DNA from: Autumnicola tepida
Lineage (GTDB): Bacteria; Bacteroidota; Bacteroidia; Flavobacteriales; Flavobacteriaceae
Length of the DNA: 64,000 bases
Assembly: GCF_031846485.1 (NCBI RefSeq)
Contig: NZ_JAVRHQ010000007.1
Location: forward strand, 62,001-126,000
Direction of reading: 5' to 3'
The stretch's first letter is position 1, and the number at the start of each line of letters is the position of its first letter. The position numbers were made by a program, and so were the translations under genes. Of the stretch, positions 1 through 8,043 are shown in pieces. The notes under the pieces are model-generated. The model saw nothing but the letters and a program-made list of their open reading frames with translations. It ran no database searches and was not told where the DNA came from.

Positions 1-1
1 A

Positions 2-1297
2 AAAGGCGCCACACTTTCGGCTGTGGTCAATTATATATATTATAATGACGATCAAACACAGGATTTGATGACCCGTTACCTTTCACCTCAAGGCAATTTA
101 CTGAACAACAATTCTTTTTATACGATTTCGGGGCAAAATAGCAATATTTATACGGGAAGGATTGATCTAAGCACTCCCTGGGGCAGCACCAGTTTTGAAA
201 CCGGTTTGAAATATTCAGGATTAAAATCTGATAGCGGTTTGGACTTTTTTGATACGAATTCAGGAGCAGCCAACTTTGTACAGGGCCTTTCTGATGAATT
301 TAATTATGATGAAAATATTTATGCTGCTTATGCCAGTATCTCCAAAGATTGGGAAAAATGGAGTATTAAGGGAGGTTTGCGCGGTGAGTATACAGACATT
401 GAAGGAATTTCCAACAGCCTTGGTGCCGTAAATACACAGGAATATTTTCAATTGTTTCCCACATTTTATTTAATGTACAATCAAAGTGAGAACAATTCCT
501 TCAGTGTAGATTATAGCCGGCGGATTGTACGGCCAAGGTTTCAAAGCCTTAATCCATACCTGTATTTCTTAAATGAGAATATAGTTAATGAAGGTAATCC
601 TAATCTAAGACCATCAATTTCAAACAAAATCAACTTTAACTACACCTATAAAAACCAGTTGTCTTTTGACCTGTATTGGGACAGGATAGATAATGCCACT
701 GCGGTGCTGCCATTTCAGGATAATGAAGAACATGTACTGAGGTCGGTAAACGCAAATATGAACTATGAGCAGCAGTATAGCCTTGATGTGATGTACTACG
801 GCTATCCTAAAGACTGGTGGTATATGTATCTTTATAGTTCCTTATATTATATGGAAAATGAATTTATTGCTTACGAAAGCGGAAATCAGGAGGTGAATAA
901 CGATGTGTTTAGTACTTATATACAGATGTTCAACCAGTTTACCCTATCTAAAGATGGTACCTTTATTGGAGATCTTACGGCAACTTACAACCCCGATTTT
1001 ATTGCAGGATCTTATACTTATGACGAACCACAATATGGATTGGATATAGGACTGAGAAAAACCTTTTTTGACAGTCGGCTAACAGTAACAATAAATGCTG
1101 AAGACATCTTCAACACGATGAATATTCCGTTAACTTCAGATTATTTAAATCAGAATTATACTTTTTTCGCCAAACCGGAATCCAGGCAAGTAAGGTTTGG
1201 GCTAATCTATAAATTCGGAAATTTTAAACTAAGGGATAACAAACGAGCTATAGACGCTGAAGAAAGTATACGCCTGGAAGAAGAAAGCGCTTTATAA
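2..1297 (+). CDS. Outer-membrane beta-barrel (TonB-dependent receptor-like) protein, C-terminal part
   Basis: The reading frame is open to the left edge of the window, so the 5' end is missing and the GTG at 23 is not a real start. The visible ~430 residues are rich in alternating aromatic/polar beta strands with short turns (for example NPYLYFLNEN and LRKTFFDSRLTV) and contain an RRIVRPRF-type stretch followed by NPNLRPSISNKI. This is the pattern of the barrel half of OMP_b-brl_3 / TonB-dependent receptor-like proteins of Bacteroidota. A short charged tail ends the protein. The ligand cannot be inferred. It is chromosomal and outside the island. The family call is fairly sure, the function is not. 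Confidence 0.8.
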   Translation, partial: KGATLSAVVNYIYYNDDQTQDLMTRYLSPQGNLLNNNSFYTISGQNSNIYTGRIDLSTPWGSTSFETGLKYSGLKSDSGLDFFDTNSGAANFVQGLSDEFNYDENIYAAYASISKDWEKWSIKGGLRGEYTDIEGISNSLGAVNTQEYFQLFPTFYLMYNQSENNSFSVDYSRRIVRPRFQSLNPYLYFLNENIVNEGNPNLRPSISNKINFNYTYKNQLSFDLYWDRIDNATAVLPFQDNEEHVLRSVNANMNYEQQYSLDVMYYGYPKDWWYMYLYSSLYYMENEFIAYESGNQEVNNDVFSTYIQMFNQFTLSKDGTFIGDLTATYNPDFIAGSYTYDEPQYGLDIGLRKTFFDSRLTVTINAEDIFNTMNIPLTSDYLNQNYTFFAKPESRQVRFGLIYKFGNFKLRDNKRAIDAEESIRLEEESAL

Positions 1298-1388
1298 TTT
1301 TTTCATCATCTCTTTCAGTTTCGTTTTTTCTGAAAAGCTTTCCCAAAAGATATTATTCTCCCTTTTAGCGGGTTAGTTTGCTTTTTCT

Positions 1389-1396
1389 TAATTTTG
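1389..1396 (+). promoter_or_regulatory. Candidate -7 promoter element of dusB
   Basis: TAATTTTG matches the Bacteroidota -7 consensus TAnnTTTG exactly and lies 20 nt before the GTG start chosen for dusB. No good -33 TTG is seen at the usual distance, so the promoter call is tentative. Confidence 0.35.
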
Positions 1397-1416
1397 CAGT
1401 CCCAAACAAAAATATT

Positions 1417-2409
1417 GTGGCAAAAATAGGAGACATAAATGTTGGAGAATTTCCATTGCTTTTAGCGCCAATGGAAGATGTGAGCGACCCGCCTTTTCGT
1501 GCACTTTGCAAAGAGCAGGGCGCAGATGTGGTGTACACCGAATTTATTTCTTCAGAAGGCCTTATTCGTGATGCTGCTAAAAGCGTGATGAAGCTGGATA
1601 TTTACGAAAAGGAACGCCCTGTGGGAATACAGATTTTTGGTGCTAACCTGGAATCTATGCTGCAATCTGTTGAAATTGTTGAAAAATCGGGTCCGGATAT
1701 TATTGATATCAACTTTGGTTGCCCGGTTAAAAAAGTAGTATCAAAAGGTGCAGGAGCCGGGATACTTAAAGATATAGACCTGATGGTTTCCCTTACCGAA
1801 GCCATGGTAAAGCATACCAAACTACCCGTTACCGTAAAAACAAGGCTGGGCTGGGACCATGATTCCATAAAGATAGTAGAGGTGGCAGAAAGGCTGCAGG
1901 ATGTGGGCTGCCAGGCGATTGCAATTCACGGCCGTACCAGGGCGCAAATGTATAAAGGCGAAGCCGACTGGAGACCTATTGCAGAGGTTAAAAACAATCC
2001 ACGCATGCATATTCCTGTTTTTGGAAACGGCGATGTGGATTCCCCGGAAAGGGCGATGGAAATGCGGGACAAATTTGGCCTTGACGGCGCCATGATTGGC
2101 CGTGCCAGTATTGGCTATCCCTGGTTCTTCAGGGAAGTGAAGCATTACTTTAAAACCGGCGAACATCTTGCCCCACCTTCTTTACAGGAACGAGTAGATG
2201 CCGCCAGGAGGCATTTACAAATGGCAATTGACTGGAAAGGCGAAAAGCTGGGGGTTTTTGAAACCCGCCGCCATTATACCAATTATTTTAAGGGAATTCC
2301 GCACTTTAAGGAGTATCGCATGAAAATGGTGACCAGTGATGATGCTGCCGATGTTTTTGCTGCTTTTGATGAGGTGGAAAAAGAATTTTCCGGTTACGAA
2401 TTTGCCTAA
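1417..2409 (+). CDS. dusB: tRNA-dihydrouridine synthase DusB
   Basis: This is an FMN-dependent enzyme that reduces uridines in the D-loop of tRNA. Near the N-terminus it has LLLAPMEDVSDPPFRALC, the DUS family opening. Further on come INFGCPVKKV (catalytic Cys within the GCPVxKV motif), VKTRLGW, AIHGRTRAQMYKG and VFGNGDV, then IGRASIGYPW. These are the FMN and tRNA binding segments of the TIM barrel in the expected order. The frame is open further upstream to a TTG at 1378, but GTG at 1417 gives MAKIGDINVGEFPLLLAPM, the usual N-terminus, and about 330 residues, the usual length. The 3' end overlaps the convergent ABC permease gene by 4 nt. Confidence 0.93.
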   Translation: MAKIGDINVGEFPLLLAPMEDVSDPPFRALCKEQGADVVYTEFISSEGLIRDAAKSVMKLDIYEKERPVGIQIFGANLESMLQSVEIVEKSGPDIIDINFGCPVKKVVSKGAGAGILKDIDLMVSLTEAMVKHTKLPVTVKTRLGWDHDSIKIVEVAERLQDVGCQAIAIHGRTRAQMYKGEADWRPIAEVKNNPRMHIPVFGNGDVDSPERAMEMRDKFGLDGAMIGRASIGYPWFFREVKHYFKTGEHLAPPSLQERVDAARRHLQMAIDWKGEKLGVFETRRHYTNYFKGIPHFKEYRMKMVTSDDAADVFAAFDEVEKEFSGYEFA

Positions 2410-3605
2410 TGCGCCAGCGCCTTTTTGCTTCGGCCTGCCGCTATGTAAGATGCTATAAGCCCTAATATTCCAATAGTTAAAATTACAATCAGGACATTTT
2501 CCGCAGTAATACTAACGGGATAAGGCAGGGTAGGAGTAATCATTACCAGGTCATACTGCAGTTGCAGGTATATAAGAATTAAGGAACATCCGAGGCCAAT
2601 TATTCCGCCTATAAAACACATAAGCATTCCCTGTAAAAAGAAGATGTTTTTGATCTGGTTTGGGGTTGCCCCCAGGCTAAAAAGCGTTTTTACATTTTCC
2701 CGCTTATCAAGAATAACCATGATAATGGAACCCACCACATTAAATAAGGCGATGATAAGTACAAGGGTGAAAATCAGGTAAACCGCAAGATTTTCGGTAT
2801 TCAGCATTTTATAAAGCACCTCGTTTAACTCCGCACGGTTTTTAATTATAATATCTTCAGAAAAAATCGCCTTTATTTCTTTGGATACTGCCTCTGTGTC
2901 TGCGCCGGGAGCCAGTTTTAATTCCACAGCGGTAAAGGTATCCTTATCTAAATTCAGCAGATTTTGGGCAAAGTTGATGTTTGAAAAAACATATTTACTG
3001 TCCAGTTCTTCATTTACACTGTAAATCCCGCTAACAATCACCTGCTTACGGTTAAAGGCGTCGGTTGGGTTAGTAATCTGGCCTTTCCCCGGTTTAGGGA
3101 CAAGAATGCTCAGGAGGTCATTATAATTAAATACGCTAAGACCCAGCAAACGGCTTATTCCTGCGCCCACCACGACCTGCGGTTCATTTTTATTGAGCCA
3201 GGCCCCGTCATAGATGGCATTTTCAATATTGTTTACCTGTGGGTAATTTTCATCAACCCCTTTAATAAACGCGGTATGGTTCTTTGACCGGTAATCCAGG
3301 AAAACTCTTTCTTCGATAACTTTTGAAAAATGGGTCACGCCTTTAATCTGGCCAATTTCACCGGCCCGTTCTTCAGAAATTCGAATCGTTTTTCCACTCG
3401 CGGGAAGCACTTTCAGGTCAGGATCGAAGGCATTGGTAAAAGAAAGGCTAAAATCCCTGAGTCCGGAAAACCCGGAAAGAACAATAAAAAGTGAAAAAGC
3501 CCCTGCAAACACTCCAATCGCCGCAATAATTGTGATAATATTAATCGCGTTATTGCTGCTTTTGGTAAAAAGATACCGCCTGGCGATGTAGAGTGAAAAT
3601 TTCAA
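2406..3605 (-). CDS. FtsX-like ABC transporter permease (LolC/E type)
   Basis: The 399-residue membrane protein starts IARRYLFTKSSNNAINIIT and has a transmembrane segment at about 20-45, then a ~220-residue periplasmic (MacB-PCD-like) domain, then three transmembrane segments (about 275-300, 320-350 and 370-390). It carries the FtsX-type cytoplasmic motif LDKRENVKTLFSLGATPNQIKNIFFLQG. Relatives work with a separate ATPase in lipoprotein release or related envelope export. No ATPase gene adjoins it here. It follows rbfA by one base gap on the same strand, so the two are probably co-transcribed. The exact substrate is not determined. Confidence 0.85.
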   Translation of the reverse strand: MKFSLYIARRYLFTKSSNNAINIITIIAAIGVFAGAFSLFIVLSGFSGLRDFSLSFTNAFDPDLKVLPASGKTIRISEERAGEIGQIKGVTHFSKVIEERVFLDYRSKNHTAFIKGVDENYPQVNNIENAIYDGAWLNKNEPQVVVGAGISRLLGLSVFNYNDLLSILVPKPGKGQITNPTDAFNRKQVIVSGIYSVNEELDSKYVFSNINFAQNLLNLDKDTFTAVELKLAPGADTEAVSKEIKAIFSEDIIIKNRAELNEVLYKMLNTENLAVYLIFTLVLIIALFNVVGSIIMVILDKRENVKTLFSLGATPNQIKNIFFLQGMLMCFIGGIIGLGCSLILIYLQLQYDLVMITPTLPYPVSITAENVLIVILTIGILGLIASYIAAGRSKKALAH

Positions 3606-3606
3606 A

Positions 3607-4002
3607 TCAAGACTTTTTCCTTCTGTCCAGCAAATCGGGATTGGAAATTGGGTCTTCAGTCCCTTTTATAGATTTTTCTATTCCTTCTATATACTCCAGG
3701 GAATCATCTATATAAAAGTTAAGATCTGGCATTTTTCGCAACTGATTTTTAGTGCGTTGCGCCATTTCATGCTTAATTTTAGGCTTTACCGCTTCAATTT
3801 CCTTTAAGATCTCGCTGGCATTTTTCGACGGAAAAATACTCAGGTAAGCTTTTGCTATGGAAAGATCTGTAGTGACCTTTACTTTGGAAACAGAAATCAG
3901 AATTCCCGTTCTGCCCGCGTCCCTTAAATTCTTCTGAAGGATATCGGCCAGATCTTTCTGCAGTACACCTCCTATTTTCTTCTGTCTGTTAGTTTCTTCC
4001 AT
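3607..4002 (-). CDS. rbfA: Ribosome-binding factor A
   Basis: This 131-residue protein matches RbfA, a KH-like factor that binds the 30S subunit and helps 16S rRNA 5'-end maturation. It shows the N-terminal helix TNRQKKIGGVLQKDLADIL, the central VSKVKVTTDLSIAKAYLSIFP strand-helix segment and the C-terminal RKMPDLNFYIDDSLEYIEGIE segment. Length is typical of the family. It is the first gene of a two-gene minus-strand unit with the ABC permease, a pairing found in other Bacteroidota genomes (family knowledge, not checked here). Confidence 0.93.
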   Translation of the reverse strand: MEETNRQKKIGGVLQKDLADILQKNLRDAGRTGILISVSKVKVTTDLSIAKAYLSIFPSKNASEILKEIEAVKPKIKHEMAQRTKNQLRKMPDLNFYIDDSLEYIEGIEKSIKGTEDPISNPDLLDRRKKS

Positions 4003-4226
4003 GATACAAAAATAGCATATTTATATTTTAATATTCTTAATTTAGTGAATTCGGTAAAGCCGGTTAAAAGCAAATATTTCAGAAAAAAGAAAAAAGACGG
4101 CTTTGCTGTAAGAATAAAGAAAAAAGAATGATTGTACTAAATATTGATTTTTAGAAATTTCCAGGTACCTGTTTTATTCTTCTGAAGATGATTCATTAAA
4201 AAACGAAAGATATACAAGAGATTGAA

Positions 4227-4667
4227 ATGAAGAAAATCGAACATATAGGCATAGCCGTTAAAGACCTTGAAGCCGCAAATAAAACTTACGGTGCATTGCT
4301 GGGAGCTGAAAATTACAAAACCGAAACAGTGGAAAGTGAAGGAGTCTCCACCTCTTTCTTTAAAATCGGGGAAAGTAAGATCGAATTACTGGCGGCTACT
4401 AATGAAGACAGCCCGGTGGCAAAATTTATCGCAAAGCGGGGAGAAGGCATACATCATATGGCTTTCGCGGTAGAGAATATAAAAGTAGAAATTGAACGAC
4501 TTGAAGCCGAAGGATTTCAACTCATTAGTAAAGCACCAAAGCGGGGCGCAGACAATAAAATTGTGGCTTTTTTACATCCAAAATCTTCCAATGGAGTTTT
4601 AGTGGAATTGTGCCAGGAAATAATCCCCTCCCCGGCACTCCACGAAGGGGAGGGAGAACACATTTGA
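4227..4667 (+). CDS. mce: Methylmalonyl-CoA epimerase
   Basis: A vicinal-oxygen-chelate fold enzyme that interconverts (R)- and (S)-methylmalonyl-CoA in propionate metabolism. Metal-ligand context is visible at the start (IEHIGIAVKDL), in the middle (GEGIHHMAFAVENI) and near the end (GVLVELCQE). Relatives usually stop soon after LVELCQ. Here about 14 extra residues follow, encoded by a GC-rich inverted repeat at 4626-4654. The chosen ATG at 4227 gives the standard MKKIEHIGIAV beginning. It is the last chromosomal protein gene before the tRNA and island. Confidence 0.9.
   Translation: MKKIEHIGIAVKDLEAANKTYGALLGAENYKTETVESEGVSTSFFKIGESKIELLAATNEDSPVAKFIAKRGEGIHHMAFAVENIKVEIERLEAEGFQLISKAPKRGADNKIVAFLHPKSSNGVLVELCQEIIPSPALHEGEGEHI
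4626..4654. repeat. GC-rich hairpin encoding the mce tail
   Basis: CCCTCCCC (4626-4633) and GGGGAGGG (4647-4654) form an 8-bp perfect stem with a 13-nt loop. It lies inside the last codons of mce and supplies the atypical C-terminal residues. It may be an extragenic-type palindrome that invaded the gene end, or part of a terminator; no U-tract follows. Confidence 0.6.
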
Positions 4668-4755
4668 GAAAATTGCTTTTTCGTCCTTGCAAAGATTGAA
4701 AAATTGTACTAATATTGCACACCTAAAATTCGGGTACTGTAGAAGTATTCGAATG

Positions 4756-4832
4756 GGTCCTATAGCTCAGCTGGTTAGAGCACTTGACTCATAATCAAGG
4801 GGTCCCTGGTTCGAGCCCAGGTGGGACCACCA
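4756..4832 (+). tRNA. tRNA-Ile2 (anticodon CAU, read as AUA after lysidine modification)
   Basis: A full cloverleaf can be drawn: acceptor GGTCCTA/TGGGACC, D stem GCTC/GAGC, anticodon stem CTTGA/TCAAG with loop CTCATAA, T stem CCTGG/CCAGG with TTCGAGC loop, discriminator A and encoded CCA. The anticodon CAT could mean Met. The GACTCATAATC context resembles E. coli ileX, so tRNA-Ile2 is preferred. The 3' half is the island's attachment site. Confidence 0.9.
4788..4831 (+). other. attL: left attachment repeat within tRNA-Ile2
   Basis: The 44-bp sequence starts in the anticodon loop (CTCATAATC) and ends in the acceptor (GGGACCACC). It is identical to 61211-61254. The preceding base (A versus T) and following base (A versus T) differ, which fixes the repeat ends. 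Confidence 0.93.
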
Positions 4833-4841
4833 GTAAAATCA

Positions 4842-4868
4842 AGCCTTACAGAGATGTAGGGCTTTTTT
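4842..4868 (+). terminator. Rho-independent terminator after the tRNA
   Basis: AGCCTTACA (4842-4850) pairs with TGTAGGGCT (4855-4863), a 9-bp stem with one G-T pair and a GAGA loop, followed by a run of T. It is element DNA just inside attL and now ends tRNA transcription. Confidence 0.85.
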
Positions 4869-4878
4869 GTTTCTACTC

Positions 4879-4900
4879 GGGTACAACATATGTATAACAA
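4879..4900 (+). promoter_or_regulatory. Left arm-type integrase site (two 11-bp units)
   Basis: Two adjacent 11-bp units, GGGTACAACAT and ATGTATAACAA, match the three ATGTACAACAT/A units at the right end of the island. They start 48 nt inside attL. The arrangement is that of arm sites bound by the N-terminal domain of a tyrosine integrase. The role is inference. Confidence 0.65.
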
Positions 4901-4949
4901 ATTCGATGCAAATTTTTGAATGTTTTCGAATGATTAATCTTTAAATAAG

Positions 4950-5318
4950 TTATTGCCTTTTTAAATAAGAACTTGACATGTACCCTACTGTACCCTCCAC
5001 ATAGACTTTATAAAAAATACCATCTGTTTTTTCAATAACAAAAATGGGTTTATTAACTGGGCACTTTTTTATTTTAATAGCATCAAGAGAAGGGGCTGTC
5101 CTCAAAGGAGGTCCGGATGAATATTTTAAAGAAGTTTGGTACAAATAGTTTCCTGTATATTTATCATTAGATAATTGTTTTTTTAAATAGGCGCTAGACA
5201 TATATCCAATATTGCCATCAACATAAACCTTATAAAAAATATTATCTGTTTTTTCAATAACAAAAATGGGAGGGTGTAAAATAAACTCTGTCTGAATAGG
5301 AATATTTATTAATTTCAT
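4950..5318 (-). CDS. SH3-like repeat protein, probably N-terminally truncated
   Basis: The 122-residue product contains one and a half copies of a bacterial SH3-like unit. Residues ~17-48 (PIFVIEKTDNIFYKVYV...GYMSSAYLKK) repeat nearly identically at ~90-122 (PIFVIEKTDGIFYKVYV...GYMSSSYLKR). The second copy is preceded by the usual PLRTAPSLDAIKIKKC strands, but the first copy lacks them. There is no signal peptide. The start lies only ~20 nt from the IS left end, so the original 5' part was probably lost in the IS event. Such domains bind cell wall or other ligands; the function here is unknown. It might once have been in one unit with the VWA and DUF805 genes. Confidence 0.6.
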   Translation of the reverse strand: MKLINIPIQTEFILHPPIFVIEKTDNIFYKVYVDGNIGYMSSAYLKKQLSNDKYTGNYLYQTSLKYSSGPPLRTAPSLDAIKIKKCPVNKPIFVIEKTDGIFYKVYVEGTVGYMSSSYLKRQ

Positions 5319-5392
5319 TCAGATTGGAATTACTACATTAGACTGGACACCAAGTTGAGTGAATCTTTTTGCTAGTTATTAATTTAGCAATT

Positions 5393-5707
5393 ATGAGAAG
5401 TAAACCCAAACATTACACTTTAGAGTTTAAGCAAAAAGCGGTAGAATTAAGCTATGCCAAAGGCAATGTAGCTCAGGTTTGTGAAGATCTGAATATTCTT
5501 CCTGCTGTTCTTTACCGCTGGCGTAAAGAGCAAAAGAATTACGGCAAGAACAGTTTTCCCGGACGTGGTAATCCCAAGATGACCGATGAGCAAAAGGAGA
5601 TAGCCCGTTTAAAGAAACAGCTAAAAGAAGCCGAGTTAGAGCGTGATATCTTAAAAAAGGCGATTGGCATCTTCTCCGCGAGCGACAAGAAAAATACAGG
5701 TTCATAA
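5393..5707 (+). CDS. IS3-family transposase OrfA (HTH subunit)
   Basis: About 104 residues with an N-terminal helix-turn-helix (HYTLEFKQKAVELSYAKGN ... ILPAVLYRWRKE) and a C-terminal leucine-zipper-like helix (EIARLKKQLKEAELERDIL). The ATG at 5393 is preferred over the upstream in-frame codon at 5369. A canonical slippery heptamer A AAA AAG at 5653-5659 lies in the orfA frame. A -1 shift there enters the orfB frame and would give the OrfAB fusion transposase, the usual IS3 strategy. Without the shift, translation stops at 5707. Confidence 0.9.
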   Translation: MRSKPKHYTLEFKQKAVELSYAKGNVAQVCEDLNILPAVLYRWRKEQKNYGKNSFPGRGNPKMTDEQKEIARLKKQLKEAELERDILKKAIGIFSASDKKNTGS

Positions 5708-5718
5708 AACAGCACCTT

Positions 5719-6573
5719 ATGAAGTTTCCTGTTGAGAAGATGTGCAACGTGTTAGAGGTAAGTAAAAGTGGTTATTACCATTGGTTGAAATCTGGCCCCA
5801 GTAAACTTTGGCAAGAAAACCAGCAGCTCTCCTCACTTATCAGGGACATATTTGAAGATAGTTTCCATAGTTATGGATCTCCAAGAATAAAAGCTGAACT
5901 GGAAGCCATTGGCTTTAAGATTTCCAAGCCACGGGTGGCACGTATAATGAAGGCAAATTATTTATATGCTAAGAGGAAACGCAAGTTTAAGGCAACTACC
6001 GATAGTAACCATAAATACCCTACAGCTCCAAACTTGTTGAATCAGTGCTTTAAAGTAGCCAGGACTAATCAAGTATGGGTAAGCGACATCACTTATATCC
6101 AAACCAAACAAGGTTGGAGTTATCTAACGGTAATTATTGATTTATTTAATAGAAAAGTTGTGGGATGGGCTTTAAGTGATAACCTAACCACTGAGGATAC
6201 TATTGTAAAAGCCTGGCAGATGGCTGTTAAAAGCACAACACTCAACCAACCTTTAATACTACATTCAGACCGGGGTATTCAATACGCCAGTCATAGATTT
6301 ACTAAACTCCTTAAAAAATATAAAGGCCTAGTAAGACAATCTATGAGCCGAAAAGGAAATTGCTGGGACAATGCTGTAGCGGAGTCTTTTTTTAAATCCC
6401 TGAAAGTAGAATGGGTGTATTGGCATAAATACAAGCTTAGATCTCAAGCAGAGTTATCTATCTTTCAATGGATAGAAACCTGGTACAATACCAGAAGAAG
6501 ACATTCTTATTTAGGAAACAGAACCATTAAAGAATTTGAAATAGATATGTATAACCAAAAGCTAGCAGCATAA
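5719..6573 (+). CDS. IS3-family transposase OrfB (DDE integrase domain)
   Basis: This 284-residue rve-type catalytic subunit has an N-terminal HTH_21-like segment (HSYGSPRIKAEL) and then the DDE triad in VWVSDITYI, LHSDRGIQY and DNAVAESFFKSLK. The reading frame continues upstream of the ATG into the orfA overlap. The active protein is thus probably the frameshift fusion. No internal stops are seen, so the element may still be active. It stands in the -1 frame relative to orfA. Confidence 0.92.
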   Translation: MKFPVEKMCNVLEVSKSGYYHWLKSGPSKLWQENQQLSSLIRDIFEDSFHSYGSPRIKAELEAIGFKISKPRVARIMKANYLYAKRKRKFKATTDSNHKYPTAPNLLNQCFKVARTNQVWVSDITYIQTKQGWSYLTVIIDLFNRKVVGWALSDNLTTEDTIVKAWQMAVKSTTLNQPLILHSDRGIQYASHRFTKLLKKYKGLVRQSMSRKGNCWDNAVAESFFKSLKVEWVYWHKYKLRSQAELSIFQWIETWYNTRRRHSYLGNRTIKEFEIDMYNQKLAA

Positions 6574-6589
6574 TCACTCAACTAATCGT

Positions 6590-7237
6590 CTAATTTTTTG
6601 TTGCAAGTCCATTGTCAGGAAATAATATTTTATCCTCTGGAGATGAGGAAATATGAATATTCAACAAGTTCAGATTTCCAAAGTTTGTACTGAGACTTTT
6701 TAATTGATTGATTTGGTCCTTGAGCGGGGTAAATCTACTTCCGGCATCTGTTGCTTCACCGTCGGAGATATTTATAACTATTGGAGGATGACAATCCGCA
6801 TGATTCCCCCAGTTAATCCAATCTGCACAAAGTCTGGTTGCATTTTCAAATGCTTTGGTCATGGGAGTATTGCTGTTTGAGTAAGGTTTGATCCAGATGG
6901 GCTTTCCATCTTTTTCTCCTAAGGGATATTCAAAAATATTTTTTATTGAAACTACCCATTTACCAGATAATGAGCCTTCCCATCCAGATTCTACAGTATT
7001 GGCTTCTTTTCCATATCCAATTATTGCAATTTCAAATCGGTTTTTGATGTCACCATTACTGCCTATACATCTTAGACCCACTTCATATATGATATCATTT
7101 ATGGCATCTGCAACTTCATATGCTTTATTGTGAGGTGCGTTACCAAATTTTTCATTCATTGAATAGCTTTGATCAACTAGGTAGACAATTAGACAAGGAT
7201 TTGTACTGCTGATTTTTAAATTTTCGATATTATGCAT
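6590..7237 (-). pseudogene. VWA-domain protein, 3' end truncated by the IS
   Basis: A von Willebrand factor A domain protein. The MIDAS motif DQSYSM (DxSxS) is at about residues 22-27, followed by NTPMTKAFENA (the Thr ligand segment) and VINISDGEATD (the Asp ligand). The frame ends in TAG provided by the IS terminus itself, so the native C-terminus is missing. The last residues LFPDNGLATKN abut the IS. The remaining protein may still fold. It starts 6 nt after the DUF805 gene ends, so both were in one operon. Similar VWA proteins act in TerY-like or secretion systems; the role here is unknown. Confidence 0.75.
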
Positions 7238-7243
7238 ATTAGT

Positions 7244-7770
7244 TTAATTATAAAGATCTCCGCTTTTGTATTCAGAATTTTCTTGAGAGTTAGTGGTTCT
7301 TGAGTTACTGTGGTAATCTGGAGAATTGCTATAGTTACCTGAAGGATTATTGTGACCGCCACTATATCCGCCACTGTACCCTCCCAAAGAATTATTATTT
7401 TTCCCAGCGGAATAGGCAGAGGAATTAGCATTTGCTGTGGCGTGCTGATTTGAAATATTGCTTATTCCCTTAGGATTTTCGCCATAGTTATTGACTCTTC
7501 TTTCACCATCTTGAAATAACATCCACAAGCCATAAAAGGGAATAATTTGATACCAGCCACTATTTCCTAAATCGTGACACCTCTTGGCTCCTTGTGCCCA
7601 GGTTAGCCATAATATCGGGACTAATAAGAATAAATAAATTATAGCTCCAGCTTCTTTACCTGTAGCTGTAAACGACTGGAAAATAACATTTAAAAATGTG
7701 GAAATAATAATAGTGAGGCCGTATTCAGTTCTTCTAATACGACCTTCAAAGGAAAAGGTTTTTTAAACAT
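7244..7770 (-). pseudogene. DUF805 membrane protein gene with a frameshift near its start
   Basis: Reading the minus strand from ATG at 7770-7768 gives MFKKPFPLK and then falls out of frame. In the -1 frame the sequence continues FSFEGRIRRTEYG and then the DUF805 hallmark AKRCHDLGNSGWYQIIPFYG, down to a stop at 7244. One lost base in the A6 tract just after the start (A7 would restore MFKKTFSFEGR) explains it. This may be a real mutation or a sequencing error. The last ~70 residues form an unusual Asn/Ser/Gly-rich tail (GGYSGGYSGGHNN). Three hydrophobic segments precede it. The VWA gene follows 6 nt downstream. Confidence 0.75.
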
Positions 7771-8043
7771 GATTTAGTAGTTGATTTGGGTTCAAATTTA
7801 AAAGTCATGACTCACTGCTTGTTACGGTTTTCCGTAAGCTATTGGATCATCCTTGAAGTGGCTCAGATTCTGTAGGGAGAAGTTTAACCAACCCGAAGAT
7901 ATGAATTTTTAAGATAGTTTTAAATCAATTGTTAAGGTTTTGCAAAAAGGAGGGAAAATAAAGTTATTGGTGCTTTCTCTTGACATTAGGTGAACTGGCA
8001 ATTATTTTCTTTTAGCTATATTTAATAGGTTGAACCTGTTGCC

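Larger units (their letters stand above)
5338..6593 (+). mobile_element. IS3-family insertion sequence (IS150-like)
   Basis: The ~1.26-kb element has two overlapping-frame transposase ORFs and related ends. Both ends start TTAGAC and contain AGTTGAGTGA, but the spacing between these blocks differs (9 versus 4 nt), so the terminal repeats are imperfect. No target-site duplication is seen (actaca on the left, tttttt on the right), which fits a later deletion or recombination. It interrupts the 3' end of the VWA gene. Exact ends are uncertain by a few bases. Confidence 0.8.

Noticed and set aside
5338..6593. Target-site duplication of the IS
   Set aside because: The flanks do not match in any register tried, so the exact insertion history is unclear.
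7216..7431. Separate 71-codon ORF on the minus strand
   Set aside because: It is an alternative-frame shadow of the DUF805 Asn/Ser/Gly-rich tail.
7244..7770. Programmed -1 frameshift in the DUF805 gene
   Set aside because: The A6 tract is not a canonical X XXY YYZ site in the zero frame, and the family is not known to use frameshifting; a lost base is simpler.
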